Positions 43,521-54,403 of a DNA stretch of 64,000 bases are shown here, piece by piece. Position numbers and translations under genes: made by a program. A model generated the notes under the pieces. That model saw nothing but the letters and a program-made list of their open reading frames with translations, ran no database searches and was not told the origin of the DNA. This DNA comes from Polytrichum commune (Eukaryota; Streptophyta; Polytrichopsida; Polytrichales; Polytrichaceae), in contig OX485807.1 in assembly GCA_950295325.1 (NCBI GenBank), forward strand, positions 33,450,440 through 33,514,439. The letters are read 5' to 3'. Each line of letters starts with the position of its first letter. Position 1 is the first letter of the stretch.

Positions 43521-45913
43521 GGGGTCATTCACGATTGGGGTACTAATTTTGGGACAAAGGAATTAAGGACTATGTCACATTGGATCTCGGCGTTTATTAT
43601 GATTTACTACTATTTGATCAATAAATTTTGAATAGAAAAGTAGATAGGTCATAGGACTTATCAAGAAAGATATTATTTATTATTAAATAATCACCAATAA
43701 TAGATAAATACTTTTTGAAATGAATAGATAAGTCATGGGACTTATAAAGAGGTCATATGACTTGTTTGGGTCAAATCAATAGCGATTTCATTATTGAAGT
43801 GTACATCGGAGGTGAATTATTTCCTTTTTTCCATCCTAATACCTTGGTGTAAGTGCCATGAGTTCATAAATATATATTTTTTATGTCCAATTCTAATACT
43901 AAACGTTCATTTCTCGTGTAGCCATGTTATTATGTATTGTTGGCCATGTTTGGTATCATATGTGAAGCTATACAATTGGTATGCAATACATTTTTAGTTC
44001 AATTGGTACATAATTAAACGATAATTGTGAGGAAAAATTTCAGGATCATTTCAATCAATTTTTGTTGTCCTTTTCATTCCTTGATCCTAAGGTCAACAAT
44101 TTTAACAACACCCATGAATGTCCATTACTGTCGCAACCCTTGCTAGCCCCCTTAACAATCTTGCCAATTTTCATTTTTAGCAAAGGTTACGAGCACTAAC
44201 CCTTCACATTCCGCCATGCTAATGGTTAGCTCCTCCTACCCCATACCATATAGTTCATAGAAGGGGACCCAACCCTCCTACTTTACTTTCAGGACTTACC
44301 CCCTTGATCGGTAACCAATTCTTAGATGTGGACTTTCATCCATGAGAATCCAATCTTGTGTTGATCATCGCATTGCCGGAGCAACACTACAACAACCCGA
44401 ATCATACTAGACAATTATGACCTCACATTGGACTAAAGCCCATGAAGGCCGTGTTGTTCAGCCTCGGGTGGGTGAGGCCACACCACCTCGCCCATATAAG
44501 CCTCTAGGATTTTAGGCAGGGCCCCTACACCACCGTCAAGAAGCCTTTTGTCTCTCTACCAAGAGTTGGGGCCAAGTAGACATTTTCCCTTAGCCGATGG
44601 GCCTAGAAGCCTTTAGCAGCTTCAGACCATCATAACTTCCTTACGTGATCTCTGATGCTAACAAGCGACCACTCCATCTTCGTTTATGCTTCACGTAGAT
44701 GTTGATGGACCCATCACTTGCCCCATTCAAGCAAGTATTGAGGAAGTTATACCTATTCAAACCTTGGCAGTCCCGGGAGCCACTCCCAGGCCACTGCTGT
44801 ACCAGGGCGCTGTCCCGGGACAACGCCCCACTCAAATTGCCATAAGTCCTAGCTCACACCTCGGATTGAGGTGATCTTGAGCATTCTAGAATCACCACGC
44901 CATGAGCTACGCATGGCTCATGCCCTTACCCTTGTGCCTCCTATTCTCCGTAGGTGGGAGGTGTTCCCAACGCCCGGGGCCCTCACCCACACTAGAATCA
45001 CTTGGGCCCTCTCAGCAACGGCGCCACAAGTCCCGGGTGTCACTCCGGGGTCCCCTTCGTGCCCATGGTGTTCCGGGCACTCCTCATGGATAGGTGCGCG
45101 ACAATTACGGAATCAAAATGATATTTTATATGTCCAATACACATGATGTCTTATATGTCCAATACACGTGACAAGAATCGCAGTGCCGAGTATAAATAGG
45201 TTTTCTTACATCCTTGTGGTGTATGTATACATGTGATGTGGTTTTGACTAGTGAACAACGTTTCTTCTTTAGGTCCTGATAGTTGCAAGTGCATGCTTTA
45301 CTTGTCTGTTCTTGAATTCCTCCTGTTCCTTCATTCTATGTGAATGACATTTATTACATCTTCTTGTTCCTTTGTCCTGGGTGTGTGTATTTTTCTGTTT
45401 TTTTTTTCTTTTGTGAAAAAATCCAATCAAATCCCTCCAGGTCTGCTTAGATATGTGATATGATCTTGTGGCCTATGTGATTTGCTCTTCAGGTTTTGGA
45501 AATCGCAAATGTAGAACTTTTTTCTTGCTCATTCCTATCCCCCTGTTCCTTGCATCTCAGGGATTGAAAATACCACATTTACTCGAAAATGATCAAATTG
45601 TCTATCTGCTATCCTTTCCAACTAATTTCACAATCTATTTAAAAAAATCTTCACTTTTTTGCCTCCACCAATGCCTGGTGGTGAAACTTCTCAAAACCTT
45701 GTAATCGAAACACCACTCTCTTGACCTAACTTAGTTTCACAGCTGCAATGTGGTAACCTGGAGTCAATGCATATTTATATGTTGATCAAGTAAATATTAT
45801 CTTGGATTCATGCATAATTTTACAGACGATAATGTGACAAGACATATGTGTGGTTTGGTTTGAAATTTGTGGTTGTGAAAGCTGAATAACTTATAACAAT
45901 TTCACTTGGGCAG
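43521..45913. other. Non-coding stretch upstream of the VOC gene
   Basis: 44400-45070 is GC-rich with repeated CCCGGG; two copies of TTATATGTCCAATACAC are at 45126 and 45153. A TATA-like TATAAATAGG is at 45191-45200 and could be a promoter for the VOC gene or a retroelement LTR. The missing 5' exon(s) of the VOC gene should be here or further left, but I could not find them. Confidence 0.4.
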
Positions 45914-47329
45914 CTGGGTAGAAATGGAAACAGGGGCAACAACGTTGGCTTTCACACCCTGGCAGCAGCACGAAACGGATCTTACAGGAGGTGTAGCAAA
46001 GCCCTCCAACGACGGCCCCAGTCCTAATGTTGAAATTAACCTCATTTTCCCGGATGTTGAGGCTGCATACAAGGTAGTAAACATTCCTTTTATACCATGT
46101 GACAGTACATTTAAAAAAAAAAATCAGTGTGGGTGGAAAATAAATGTGGATATACTCAATGTGGCCTTTTCTAGTTGTCTAGTCTGGGTGGAAATAATGT
46201 GGACCCAACACCCCAGGTCTTTCCCTAAGTCTTCCTGGAGACCTTTGACCAACATCTCACATAACATAATAATAGTCACCTTACATCAACACTAGCATAA
46301 AAGAAAAATCTAGTCACCCACATTAAATTCCTAGGAAAACAATTAATATGGCCCACACTAATTCTAGACTAGAGATTTGGTGTGGGTTGAAAATTAATGC
46401 AGTTGCTAGAGAATCACTGTGGCCCACACTAATAGGACAATTTAGTATACTCTCCTGGTTTAAAAGTCACGATTCTACAGTAGTGGAAAACACCTTCTAC
46501 CTATTAGGCTATTTTTCCACGTTCCTTCATGTGAAAATTTTGCCATGCAGGATCAAGTATTGCATTTTTTGTTGTGTATAAGGCTGATGGGTTTAAATGG
46601 TTACTTATCTTGACTAGCCCACTGCTCCCAAGATATGAAACACACGATTAGTACGAGGTCGTTAAACTTAAGCCTTCGCCACTTTACTTCAAATTTTCAG
46701 AGCTCATGTGAACATCGTTTTTCATTTTCAAGGTGAAGATTCTTGTGCTAATGCAATGGTCATATAAGTCCGTCCCCTTCCCCCCTCCCTATCATGTAGA
46801 CTATTGAGCCTGTAATGGTTTTCATATTTTGAGCACATAGTCCAATCTCTTTCAAATACATATATGTTTGGTATTTATTCTTGGAGCCACACCTGATCAC
46901 ATACTTCTCAAAATTAGGTGTCCGATCAAGCTAAGTAACCAAATTAGGCACGTCTATTATGCTTTGAAACTCACAATTGTACAGTATTTAAAACTATCCT
47001 TCATGTGATCATGTAGATTAGCAATAGTCTAGACGGATATTTCATTGCTAAATGCATTTACGTAGTAGCTCTAAATTTCTTGCAATGTCAGTACATGAGT
47101 TGAATGTGAATTTAGGTGTGTACTTATTTACCACATCCATTCAACTGATGCTCAACTCACGGTATCACTTTGCTATGGGTTGTTGACACACATACAGCAT
47201 GCCATCTCACAAGGAGCAGCAGCTGTGGCAAGACCAGAGGATAAAATGTGGGGACAGAAAGTGTGTTACGTGCGAGATTTGAATGGAAATGTGGTGAGGA
47301 TGGGATCAGTTGTGGGTGACGGGAAATAA
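45914..47329 (+). CDS. VOC/glyoxalase superfamily protein, last two exons
   Basis: Exon A (45914-46073) follows CACTTGGGCAG and ends AAG/GTAGTA; it encodes WVEMETGATTLAFTPWQQHE, TDLTGGVAKPS and PNVEINLIFPDVEAAYK. Exon B (47198-47329) follows ACACATACAG and encodes HAISQGAAAVARPEDKMWGQ, KVCYVRDLNGNVVRMGS and a stop. Splicing is in phase and the joined product matches plant glyoxalase/bleomycin-resistance/dioxygenase (VOC) proteins of the DSI-1VOC type, about 130-140 residues; WGQ.V.YVRD.NG..VR.GS is their C-terminal signature. The N-terminal half of the fold (the first ~35-45 residues with the FYA..FGF motif) is not in view, so either a far 5' exon exists or the copy is truncated. The intron is 1124 bp. 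VOC proteins are small metal-dependent enzymes; substrate unknown here. No disabling mutation in the two exons. Confidence 0.8.
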
Positions 47330-47340
47330 TTTGGCAAACA

Positions 47341-47364
47341 GGGTTTAGGGTTTAGGGTTTAGGG
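47341..47364 (+). repeat. Interstitial telomere-like (TTTAGGG)n
   Basis: GGGTTTAGGGTTTAGGG and a further unit, 12 bases after the VOC stop codon. It is the plant telomere heptamer, too short to be a telomere. Confidence 0.9.
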
Positions 47365-47369
47365 TCTAG

Positions 47370-48043
47370 CGACATTACATTGACATGTTCACCTTAGGCC
47401 CAAGACACTAAGTGTAATGTAAGCACAGTGAATTGTGGCGGATCGACTGCTCCAGGTCAAGTATTGTAGTCAATCAGCTAGTCATCTCCTCCAAATTGAC
47501 TATTGCAATCAACCAAGAGCAATTGGTTGACTAGTCGACTACAACTAGCAACCCACTTATAGGAAAACCAAACAATCAAAAAATTATGGATTGTTGGACC
47601 TTGCATCCAATAAGGTCTAATGGTCCAATAAAAATTAGAAATTTGGAATTTTGTTTAATGGAAGTCCATTACTAGTAGCAATCAGCCTAAAACATTTGTA
47701 CTAAAAATTGTTGCATTAAAAAAATAATCACATCAGGGGGCATCACGTCATTTTTGATGTGACATAACATGGTGACCAAGGGCCGTGTCATGTCCATTTG
47801 CACATCTCTCCACACATCCAAAATTTCAATGACTTGAACCAACCTTATGTGGTCAGTTGAAATTAATTATTCACTAACGTCAAGGTATTCAACCGATTCC
47901 AAAAGTGTATTTGTAAAGTGATTTCATTTAGATAGAGCCATTTGACATAACTGGCTAAAAATGAAAAATACATAGCTCAAATACATGTTGATTTCCTACA
48001 ACAACAAATTGTAGGAGTTATGATTTCACTATGGTTGCTATAT
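47370..48043. other. Non-coding stretch
   Basis: Between the VOC gene and the hAT-type MITE; nothing recognised. Confidence 0.4.
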
Positions 48044-48051
48044 GGCTGAAT

Positions 48052-48462
48052 CACGGGGAGGTCACTCCATTGTCAAGTTGACACCACGTGCGGACAAAGT
48101 TTGCTACCCCTATATTACATGCCATATATAATTTTAAAATTTATGATATTTTTTCTACATATACATAACCATTGATAGTATCTTTCGTATACTTTTTTGG
48201 AATTTTTAGTCATCTTTATTTATTTTTAGTAATTGTTTTAGTTCAATTCTGTGTCATTCTAGTTAGAAATGGTATGTTTTATGAAAAAAACAAATCATCA
48301 AATTTAGTTAGCACTTTTACCTATGTCATAGGTATTGTGTATATCTACTCATGAAAAAAAATTGATAAAATTTTGACCCATTTTGGTGGTGCAACTTACC
48401 AAAAGAAGATTTTTTTTGGCCGCACGTGGTGTTCAACTTGACAATGGAGTGATCTACCCGTG
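48052..48462. mobile_element. hAT-type MITE, 411 bp
   Basis: Inverted ends CACGGGGAGGTCACTCCATT (48052) and, reversed, CACGGGTAGATCACTCCATT (ending 48462), extending to about 42 bp with GTCAAGTTGA(A)CACCACGTGCGG. Perfect 8-bp target duplication GGCTGAAT (48044-48051, 48463-48470). No ORF. Confidence 0.9.
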
Positions 48463-48774
48463 GGCTGAATATGCAAAATTATAAGTTTTTGTGATTTGAT
48501 TTTGACCCAATGTGTTTGCATGGGTAAAAAGGCAATCCATTTGCAAAGGCAGCCTAATTACATAATAATAACAACTTCGGTCTCCTAAGGAGACCGACGT
48601 GAATTGAGTGTCTGTTCGATCTACCTTCAATCCCAAGCCCACAGGACAAAGGTATGAAGGAGAAGATCTACTCCCCCCTTTCGAGAGTAGACACTTTAGA
48701 CACAAGAAACCAGTAATGTAAACTACGCCTAATATAATACCCTTTGCCCCTTACCCTAACTTTTAAGTTCTGAG

Positions 48775-49480
48775 TTATGGGAGGTCTGGATTTTGGGGGA
48801 GTGGTTGGTGGTTTTCAATTCTCCTTTTATGGAGGAGAATAGACATAGCATATTGTATTGCAATGGTGTTAATATTTTTGAAAGTATTTTTGATGGTGGC
48901 CATAGGTATTTTGAAGTTGGTCTCTAGTGCTTTCATAGATGGGATGTGGGCAGTCGCTCTGGCACCCGCAGTGATGACAATAAGTGGTTCGATTTTCCAT
49001 CCTTTGGAAGCAATGTTAGCAATTAGTGGGCTGTATTTGTTATTTTTTGCTTCAATTACTTCTGGGGAGAATATGTCATTGCAGTATGTGAATTCAATGA
49101 ATTGTATGGTAAGGTTAGGGTCGACATCGCTGGGAGGGGCATTTTGATATGGTAGTCCTTTAACACAGAGGATATCAGGTCTAAATCTTGCGTTACAGTG
49201 ACATCTTTGTGTACTACATGTGCAGGGGAGTAGCCAATTGGGGACTGTGTTTTCTTGGGGGTTGTTATTGAAGGTACCAGCATTCATGAGAGTAAAGCAT
49301 CGGGATTTTTCTGATGAGATTAGGAGCTTCCTAATTTCTCCGACTGCTTTGTTATGTCTTTTAACTCTAAGTGAGTGTATATGTTGGTGTTTACATGTAA
49401 GTAATACATGTATTCATGTATCTGGTTCATTTGAGTTGCATATGGGGCACGTGATAGTGGGAAATCTTTGGTGGCCAAAA
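48775..49480 (-). pseudogene. LINE C-terminus: zinc knuckle and PD-(D/E)XK-like endonuclease
   Basis: Minus strand from 49480: TCPICNSNEPD, a stop where Trp is expected, IHVLLTCKH completing a CCHC-like knuckle, then from 49287 a 170-codon frame with RPDIL (about 49175), TIQFIEFTYCND (about 49090), IEAKNNKYSPLIANI and GWKIEPLIVITAGARATAH. RPD..(I)EF..K..KY..L followed by a hydrophobic strand and GA.G-like turn is the pattern of restriction-like endonucleases at the C-terminus of several LINE groups: Asp of RPD, Glu of IEF and Lys of EAK are the candidate catalytic residues. Two basic Cys pairs (PCTCSTQRCHCNARF) precede it. The nuclease frame itself is unbroken. Confidence 0.65.
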
Positions 49481-49739
49481 AACATTTGTTTTCTCGCATT
49501 ACCCATGTAGGTTCCTGTGCGGAATTTGATGAGGCATGATTTTTGTTTGTCGGTGATAGCGGGATTTGTCCAGAATTCGTTCGACAACTCGTTGTCTATA
49601 TCTATGTTTTCTGTCCATTTACGGGTGTTGGGGGTTTGTGTGGCCATGATTGCTAGGTTCGTTTCCCTATCATATTTTTTAATTTGTTTTTCTAGAAATC
49701 TAACTGGGCCTTTGTCCGGAACGTCTTCCATCGAGGCCC

Positions 49740-50245
49740 ATATGTCTTTTTGGTAATAGTACGGGGTGGCGTGGGCATGTTCGTATGGGTGGGCGGCAAT
49801 TCTGTGTTCTAATTCTAATCCTTCTTTTGCTAGTTTGTCTGCTTTTTCATTGCCGTCAATGTTGACGTGTGCTCTAACTTTGTATAGTGTAATTGGTTGT
49901 GTCCTTTTTTGAAGAATTTTTACCATGGAGGCTAGTGTAGTTTAGTCTGGGTGACTATTATGAAGTGTGGGGTGTTTAATTTGAGTGTTAAGTAGGTATA
50001 ATACATTTAGACTGTCTGTGAATATGAATGCGGGTTCGTTGGGATATTGTGTGTTGATAATGCTTAGTGTTTCGTGTATAGCAATCATTTCTGCTCGTAA
50101 TATGTTTTGATGTCCATGTAGTCTATTAGCGATGTTTAGCCCTTTGGGGCTGTAGATACCGTATCCAGCTTTTTCTCTTCTCCATTCCCCAGGGGCTATT
50201 TCTTTGGATTTCATAAAGGAACCATCAGTGTAGTAGCTGAATTGG
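49740..50245 (-). pseudogene. LINE RNase H domain
   Basis: Minus strand: FSYYTDGSFMKS (about 50235, catalytic Asp), ILRAEMIAIHETLSI (Glu, about 50090), FIFTDSLNVLYLL (Asp, about 50025), then after one TAA stop TLYKVRAHVNIDGNEKADKL (His and Asp, about 49870). All four acidic residues and the His are present. The GNEKAD form is that of I/Jockey-type and Dualen-type LINE RNase H and not of the archaeal-type RNase H of many plant L1 elements. A frameshift separates it from the preceding domain. Confidence 0.85.
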
Positions 50246-50255
50246 AGGTGGAATT

Positions 50256-51000
50256 TTAGTGGTAGGTTTGTTTGGTAGTTTGGGAGTTGTGGGGTGGGGA
50301 TGTTATTGTTTGGGGGTATATTTGGGTAGTTTGATTTAGACCATTTTTACTAGAGTTCACTGTGATGTTTGAAGGGGTGGGTGATACAATTTGGGTGTGG
50401 CTTTGTAATATTTGGAAATTGTCTGCTATGTTCTTTAGTAATTTCATTTGTTCATAGGTGCCTATGTTATTGTTTTGGTGGTGGATACAAAATATTTGTA
50501 GGGTAGACGGTTCTTTTCTTGTAATATTGAGTTCGGGAGGTATTGTGGGTTCTTCATATGCAATCGTATCGGCTGCAAAGTGGGCAATGATGTGTGTGTC
50601 CAGGAATGGACCTATGTGCGGGTTTGGGTTTTTGTACCAGTCGGTATCCAGAGATATAAGTATAGTGATTGTATATGGATCATTTTGGGCCGCCATGCGA
50701 GCCCAGTGAATGGCTTGTTGTAAGTCTGTTGTGTTGTGGGGGTGAGCGTATCCTATTCCTTGCCATTTGTGGTCAAATGTTTTCCCTAAGGATCCAAATA
50801 TTATGTCACGCGAGAATGGCGAGTAGGATTGGGTGAGTTGCGTGGGGCATGTCACTGGGGATGAGAAGTACGACTGGCTGATATTGAATGTGGTTATTAG
50901 GAGATCTAATATTGGGGTTGGTATTGTGTATTGGGCACGTTTGAGTGGGTCATTTTTCGGGATTCGGTATTTGTATCTTTGATATAATCAAACAATTTCG
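50256..51000 (-). pseudogene. LINE Dam-like (N6-adenine methyltransferase fold) domain
   Basis: Minus strand: PILDLLITTFNISQSYFSSP, SPFSRDIIFGSLGKTFDHKW, QGIGYAHPHN, AIHWARMAAQND, TITILISLDTDWYKNPNPHI, DTHIIAHFAADTIAYEEPT and LQIFCIHHQNNNIG. The layout (Asp-rich start, W.G..Y..P, helix, strand with TDWY, strand with .HF...I.Y) is that of the phage-type Dam/N6-adenine-methyltransferase-like domain, but the DPPY/NPPY motif is AHPH, so methylation activity is unlikely. Placed between RT and RNase H. Family assignment is from fold pattern only; a search would be needed to settle it. Confidence 0.4.
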
Positions 51001-51674
51001 GTTTCGAAAGATTGGGTGGGCGGTTCTAGAACATGTGTGGTATTTTTTGCCAATTGGTATTGTTTCCATAACCACATTAGTCTGGTTTTCGGGATGGTGA
51101 TGAGGTGTCTACCATTATCTTCGTATATGTGAGCGACGTCAAATTGTATTTGGATAGTATCGGAGTTGGTTTCGATGTCATTTTCTGGGTTACATTCATT
51201 AATAGAGATATGTGCTAGTGGGATTATTGTGGTGGGTATGACATATCTCGTGTCTCTTTGTTGTTTTGTAGAGAAGTAAGCATTAATAATGTTTGAGAAG
51301 TGTTTGTGTTGTTTTTCCGTGTAGTAGTGGGTAAGTAGGACGGTGTTGTGGTTGCATGTGTTGGCATCGCAATAGGGGTATAGGTCCTTTGGAGTTTGTC
51401 ATTTGTTGTATGTGTGGTTATTTGTTGTAGTCCATTGACATAGGTATGACGTGACTGTTCTTTTTATTCCGTTATGGTCGGTAGATTGTTTTTGTTTGTG
51501 ATCAAGTATTTTATATATGGGATATTGTCGGGGGTCCTTAAGTATGTTGTTGGGGGAAGGAGGTAGAGGGGGGATGGGAGGGTTTGTGGGGTGTATGGGG
51601 GGAGTCGGTAGGTGAGGTAGAATGTTGTGGTGTCTTAGTATATATTTGTTTTTTAGGGATCTCGGTGGATGATG

Positions 51675-53598
51675 TCATTGGCATGGTAGGGGGCATTCGT
51701 GATTGCAGAGAGGTTGGCAAAATAGTTGATTAGCAATGTTTAGTGCACTTTGGATGAGTTTGGAAGGGGTGGAGTGGTAGATTTTGAATTCATCTAGGTT
51801 CATTAGTGTGGTGCCATTAGGCATGGTAATTTGGTCTAGTGTTGTTATATTATGTATGAGCAATTTGTGTAATAGTTTAAGTGAGGTGTTGGGATTTAGA
51901 CCCTGTAGCATTTGTGCTTCTTGCATCCACGCGTTTTCGAGTGGGGATGGGTGTAGGAGGAAGTTGTTTATTTTACTTTTAAGGTGGACTCCGGCTTCAT
52001 GCTTGAGCAGAAATAATGTTCTAGTGATAGGTGATCTAACACAGTGGTGGTATTTAATACGGGTAATTTCTTTAGAACCTCCGTATTTGGCAAGTATAAA
52101 TTGCGTTAGGCCGGTATAAATTTTGCCAATTCGGCCTTTATCGTTAAGGACGTTTTGTAGTTGCTCTCCAATACACCGTAGGTAGGCATTTTGTAATGAA
52201 AATGCTTCAATTCCAAATAGGTTCTGGGGGAGTTGTGTAGCAATATTAGATGTGCATTTGGGTATTCCGCATATTGTTTTATGGAGTGCGATAATTTTTT
52301 TATCAAGTTTTTTTATGGCTGGCATGGAGTATGGTACTGCATAAAAGCTATACGCTATTCTAGCGCGTATGACTGTATCAGTCATGTTGATTTTTTGTTT
52401 CATAGTAGCTGGGCATGCTACGAGGGCTTGACATTGTTTGATTATTTTAGCTGTAGTGGTATTTATTTGTGTTTTCCACTTAAGTGATGGTGCAAGATTT
52501 ATTCCTAGGTATGTGTAGGGTTCGTGTTGGTTTAGGACTGGTATATTTTGGTTTCTATAGTTTATGTTGGTGGATTGGATTAGGGCCTTGAAGGTTGTGG
52601 GGTTAAGTTTAGATTTGTTTGGGCATCCAGTTACTGCGCATTTTTGTATTCCTAGGCCCATTCTTGTCCATTCGCATAATTTGTCTAGTTTATTTAATTG
52701 TGTTTGTAGTGTCTCTAGTTTGTTGGCGATTGCTGCAAGATCGTCTGCATATGCTGCTGATGAGATTTTAACTCTGGACGTACCGAAAGTATATCCATTG
52801 TTTCCTTGTTGTAGCCATCTAAGTAGGGGTTCTACAAATATGATGAATAATTATGGGCTAAGGATATCGCCTTGTATTGTACCTCTTTGGATGTGGATTG
52901 GTAGGGTTTTTCCGAAGTGTTCGCCAGTAAATATGGTTGAAGATTATGAGTATATGTTTCCTATGAGGTTTATTGAGTCATTGGGGTAACCCAAGTCTTT
53001 CATTATGGCTAAGAGTCTGGCGTGGTCAATGGAGCCAAAGGCGTTTTTGAAGTCAATGTAAATAATGTACATATCTTGGTTTGTGAGTCTTGCGTCTTCA
53101 AGCGCTGCAATTAGTATTTCGATTTGTCTGGATGTGCTTCTTTCTACTCTGAACCCTTCTTGGCTATCGTGTAGTATTTGGTATCTCTCTCCGTATGCTG
53201 ATAGGATAGATGTTAGTGTACTTGTGTACAGTTTATATATGGTGTTAGCTAGTACAATAGGTCTGTGATTTGTTAGTTGTGATGGGTTACCTTTTTTATA
53301 TAATAAAATTGTTAGGCTAGTTTTCCATAATGCGGGGATTTGTTTTTGTTTATAATAGTGCTTAAAGAATAGGAAAAGTAATTTGTAAAAGCGTGGAGGC
53401 ATATTTTTTAGAATTGAGTTGGGAATTTTGTCTGGGCCTGGGGCTTTGTTGTTACTAAGGTTTTTAAGACAGAAGTCGTAGGTTTTTTGATCGAAGTATG
53501 TATGTAAGGGGATTTGGGGTTCTCCTCGTTTGTCAATTGTGTATCCTTCTAAGTCGTGCCATGGGTATTGTCTGACTCCACATGTACAGCGTATTGTA
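51675..53598 (-). pseudogene. LINE reverse transcriptase
   Basis: Minus strand: SNNKAPGPDKIPNSILKNMP (about 53460), LLYKKGNPSQLTNHRPIVLA (about 53300), DMYIIYIDFKNAFGSIDHAR (about 53060, palm Asp), HIQRGTIQGDILSP, a stop, SSAAYADDLAAIANKLE (YADD at about 52750), then a long thumb/C-terminal region (52661-51675) with YTYLGINLAPSLKWKTQ and LDKKIIALHKTICGIPK. It ends in a Cys/His cluster (FCQPLCNHECPLPCQ). All main RT blocks are present. RT initiates target-primed reverse transcription in the nucleus. At least two breaks in the 52,930-52,660 region. Confidence 0.9.
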
Positions 53599-53611
53599 CA
53601 GCCTAATTACA

Positions 53612-54400
53612 CATACTAGTATAGTTCTTCTAAGTTTTGTGATTCATCATGCGAATTACCGATAATTGTCTTGGGGGTGGGACTCTCCATACTACTTACA
53701 AACTAATGTGAGTATAGGAAGGGATATTATTTGAGGCATTGGTACATAGTATACACAAAGAAGAGTAGTGTGCACATTTGAAAAGAATATTAAGAATTTT
53801 GGAGTAAAGATAGAGGCCCTAAGGTTTAGTGAGAAAATTAACAATTGATGTGTATTGAGTTGGCTATTTACATTTTCATTCATTTATGGTCACATGGAAA
53901 TTGTTCCCAATGACTTGTATATGTAATGAAAGGCATGTTTATTTCACAATTTATATACTATGTATGTAGTGGAGGCATCTATCTAGTATAAATATACGAT
54001 CCCGTTTTCTAGCCTACCATTAGTATGTAAACATTTGTAATTCTCTATGAAATTCTTGTATGTAGGGGCTTTTATTTCATAGTCACCCACACACATCATA
54101 TAGGTTTCCAGTGAAGAGTCCGTCCCTTAAGGAGGATTGTCAAAGATCTAATGATTACATGGAAATTGCATTGACAACAAATCAATAATTATATAGACAA
54201 TACCGATCGAACTATGTAAGATACACCCATACCTTCATAATGTCACCCTTTGTAATGTCACTCCCTCTCTTATATCCCCAAACCCTAGGAAACGGATGTG
54301 CCCAGTTCAAATCTCCCTCCTTATTGTGATATTTCCCTCACATACATCACCAAAGAAGCACCCTCATGATTGAGGATTTGGTTAATCCCTAAGAATGAGG
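53612..54400. other. Non-coding stretch
   Basis: AT-rich flank of the LINE insertion; nothing recognised. Confidence 0.4.
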
Positions 54401-54403
54401 GGC

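Larger units (their letters stand above)
48563..53598 (-). mobile_element. LINE (non-LTR retrotransposon) with RNase H and C-terminal nuclease, 5'-truncated
   Basis: Bounded by 13-bp target duplications CAGCCTAATTACA (48550-48562 and 53599-53611). The minus-strand 3' end is a short TTGTTATTATTA-type tail instead of poly(A), as in I-like LINEs. Domain order 5' to 3' on the minus strand: RT, linker, Dam-like domain, RNase H, zinc knuckle, PD-(D/E)XK-like nuclease. The 5' end is cut within the region before RT, so any APE endonuclease is missing. At least six stops or frameshifts mark it as dead; several stops look like TGG or sense codons changed by G-to-A. Confidence 0.9.

Noticed and set aside
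51784-52487. Plus-strand frames opposite the LINE RT
   Set aside because: Antisense shadows of the minus-strand RT coding region.
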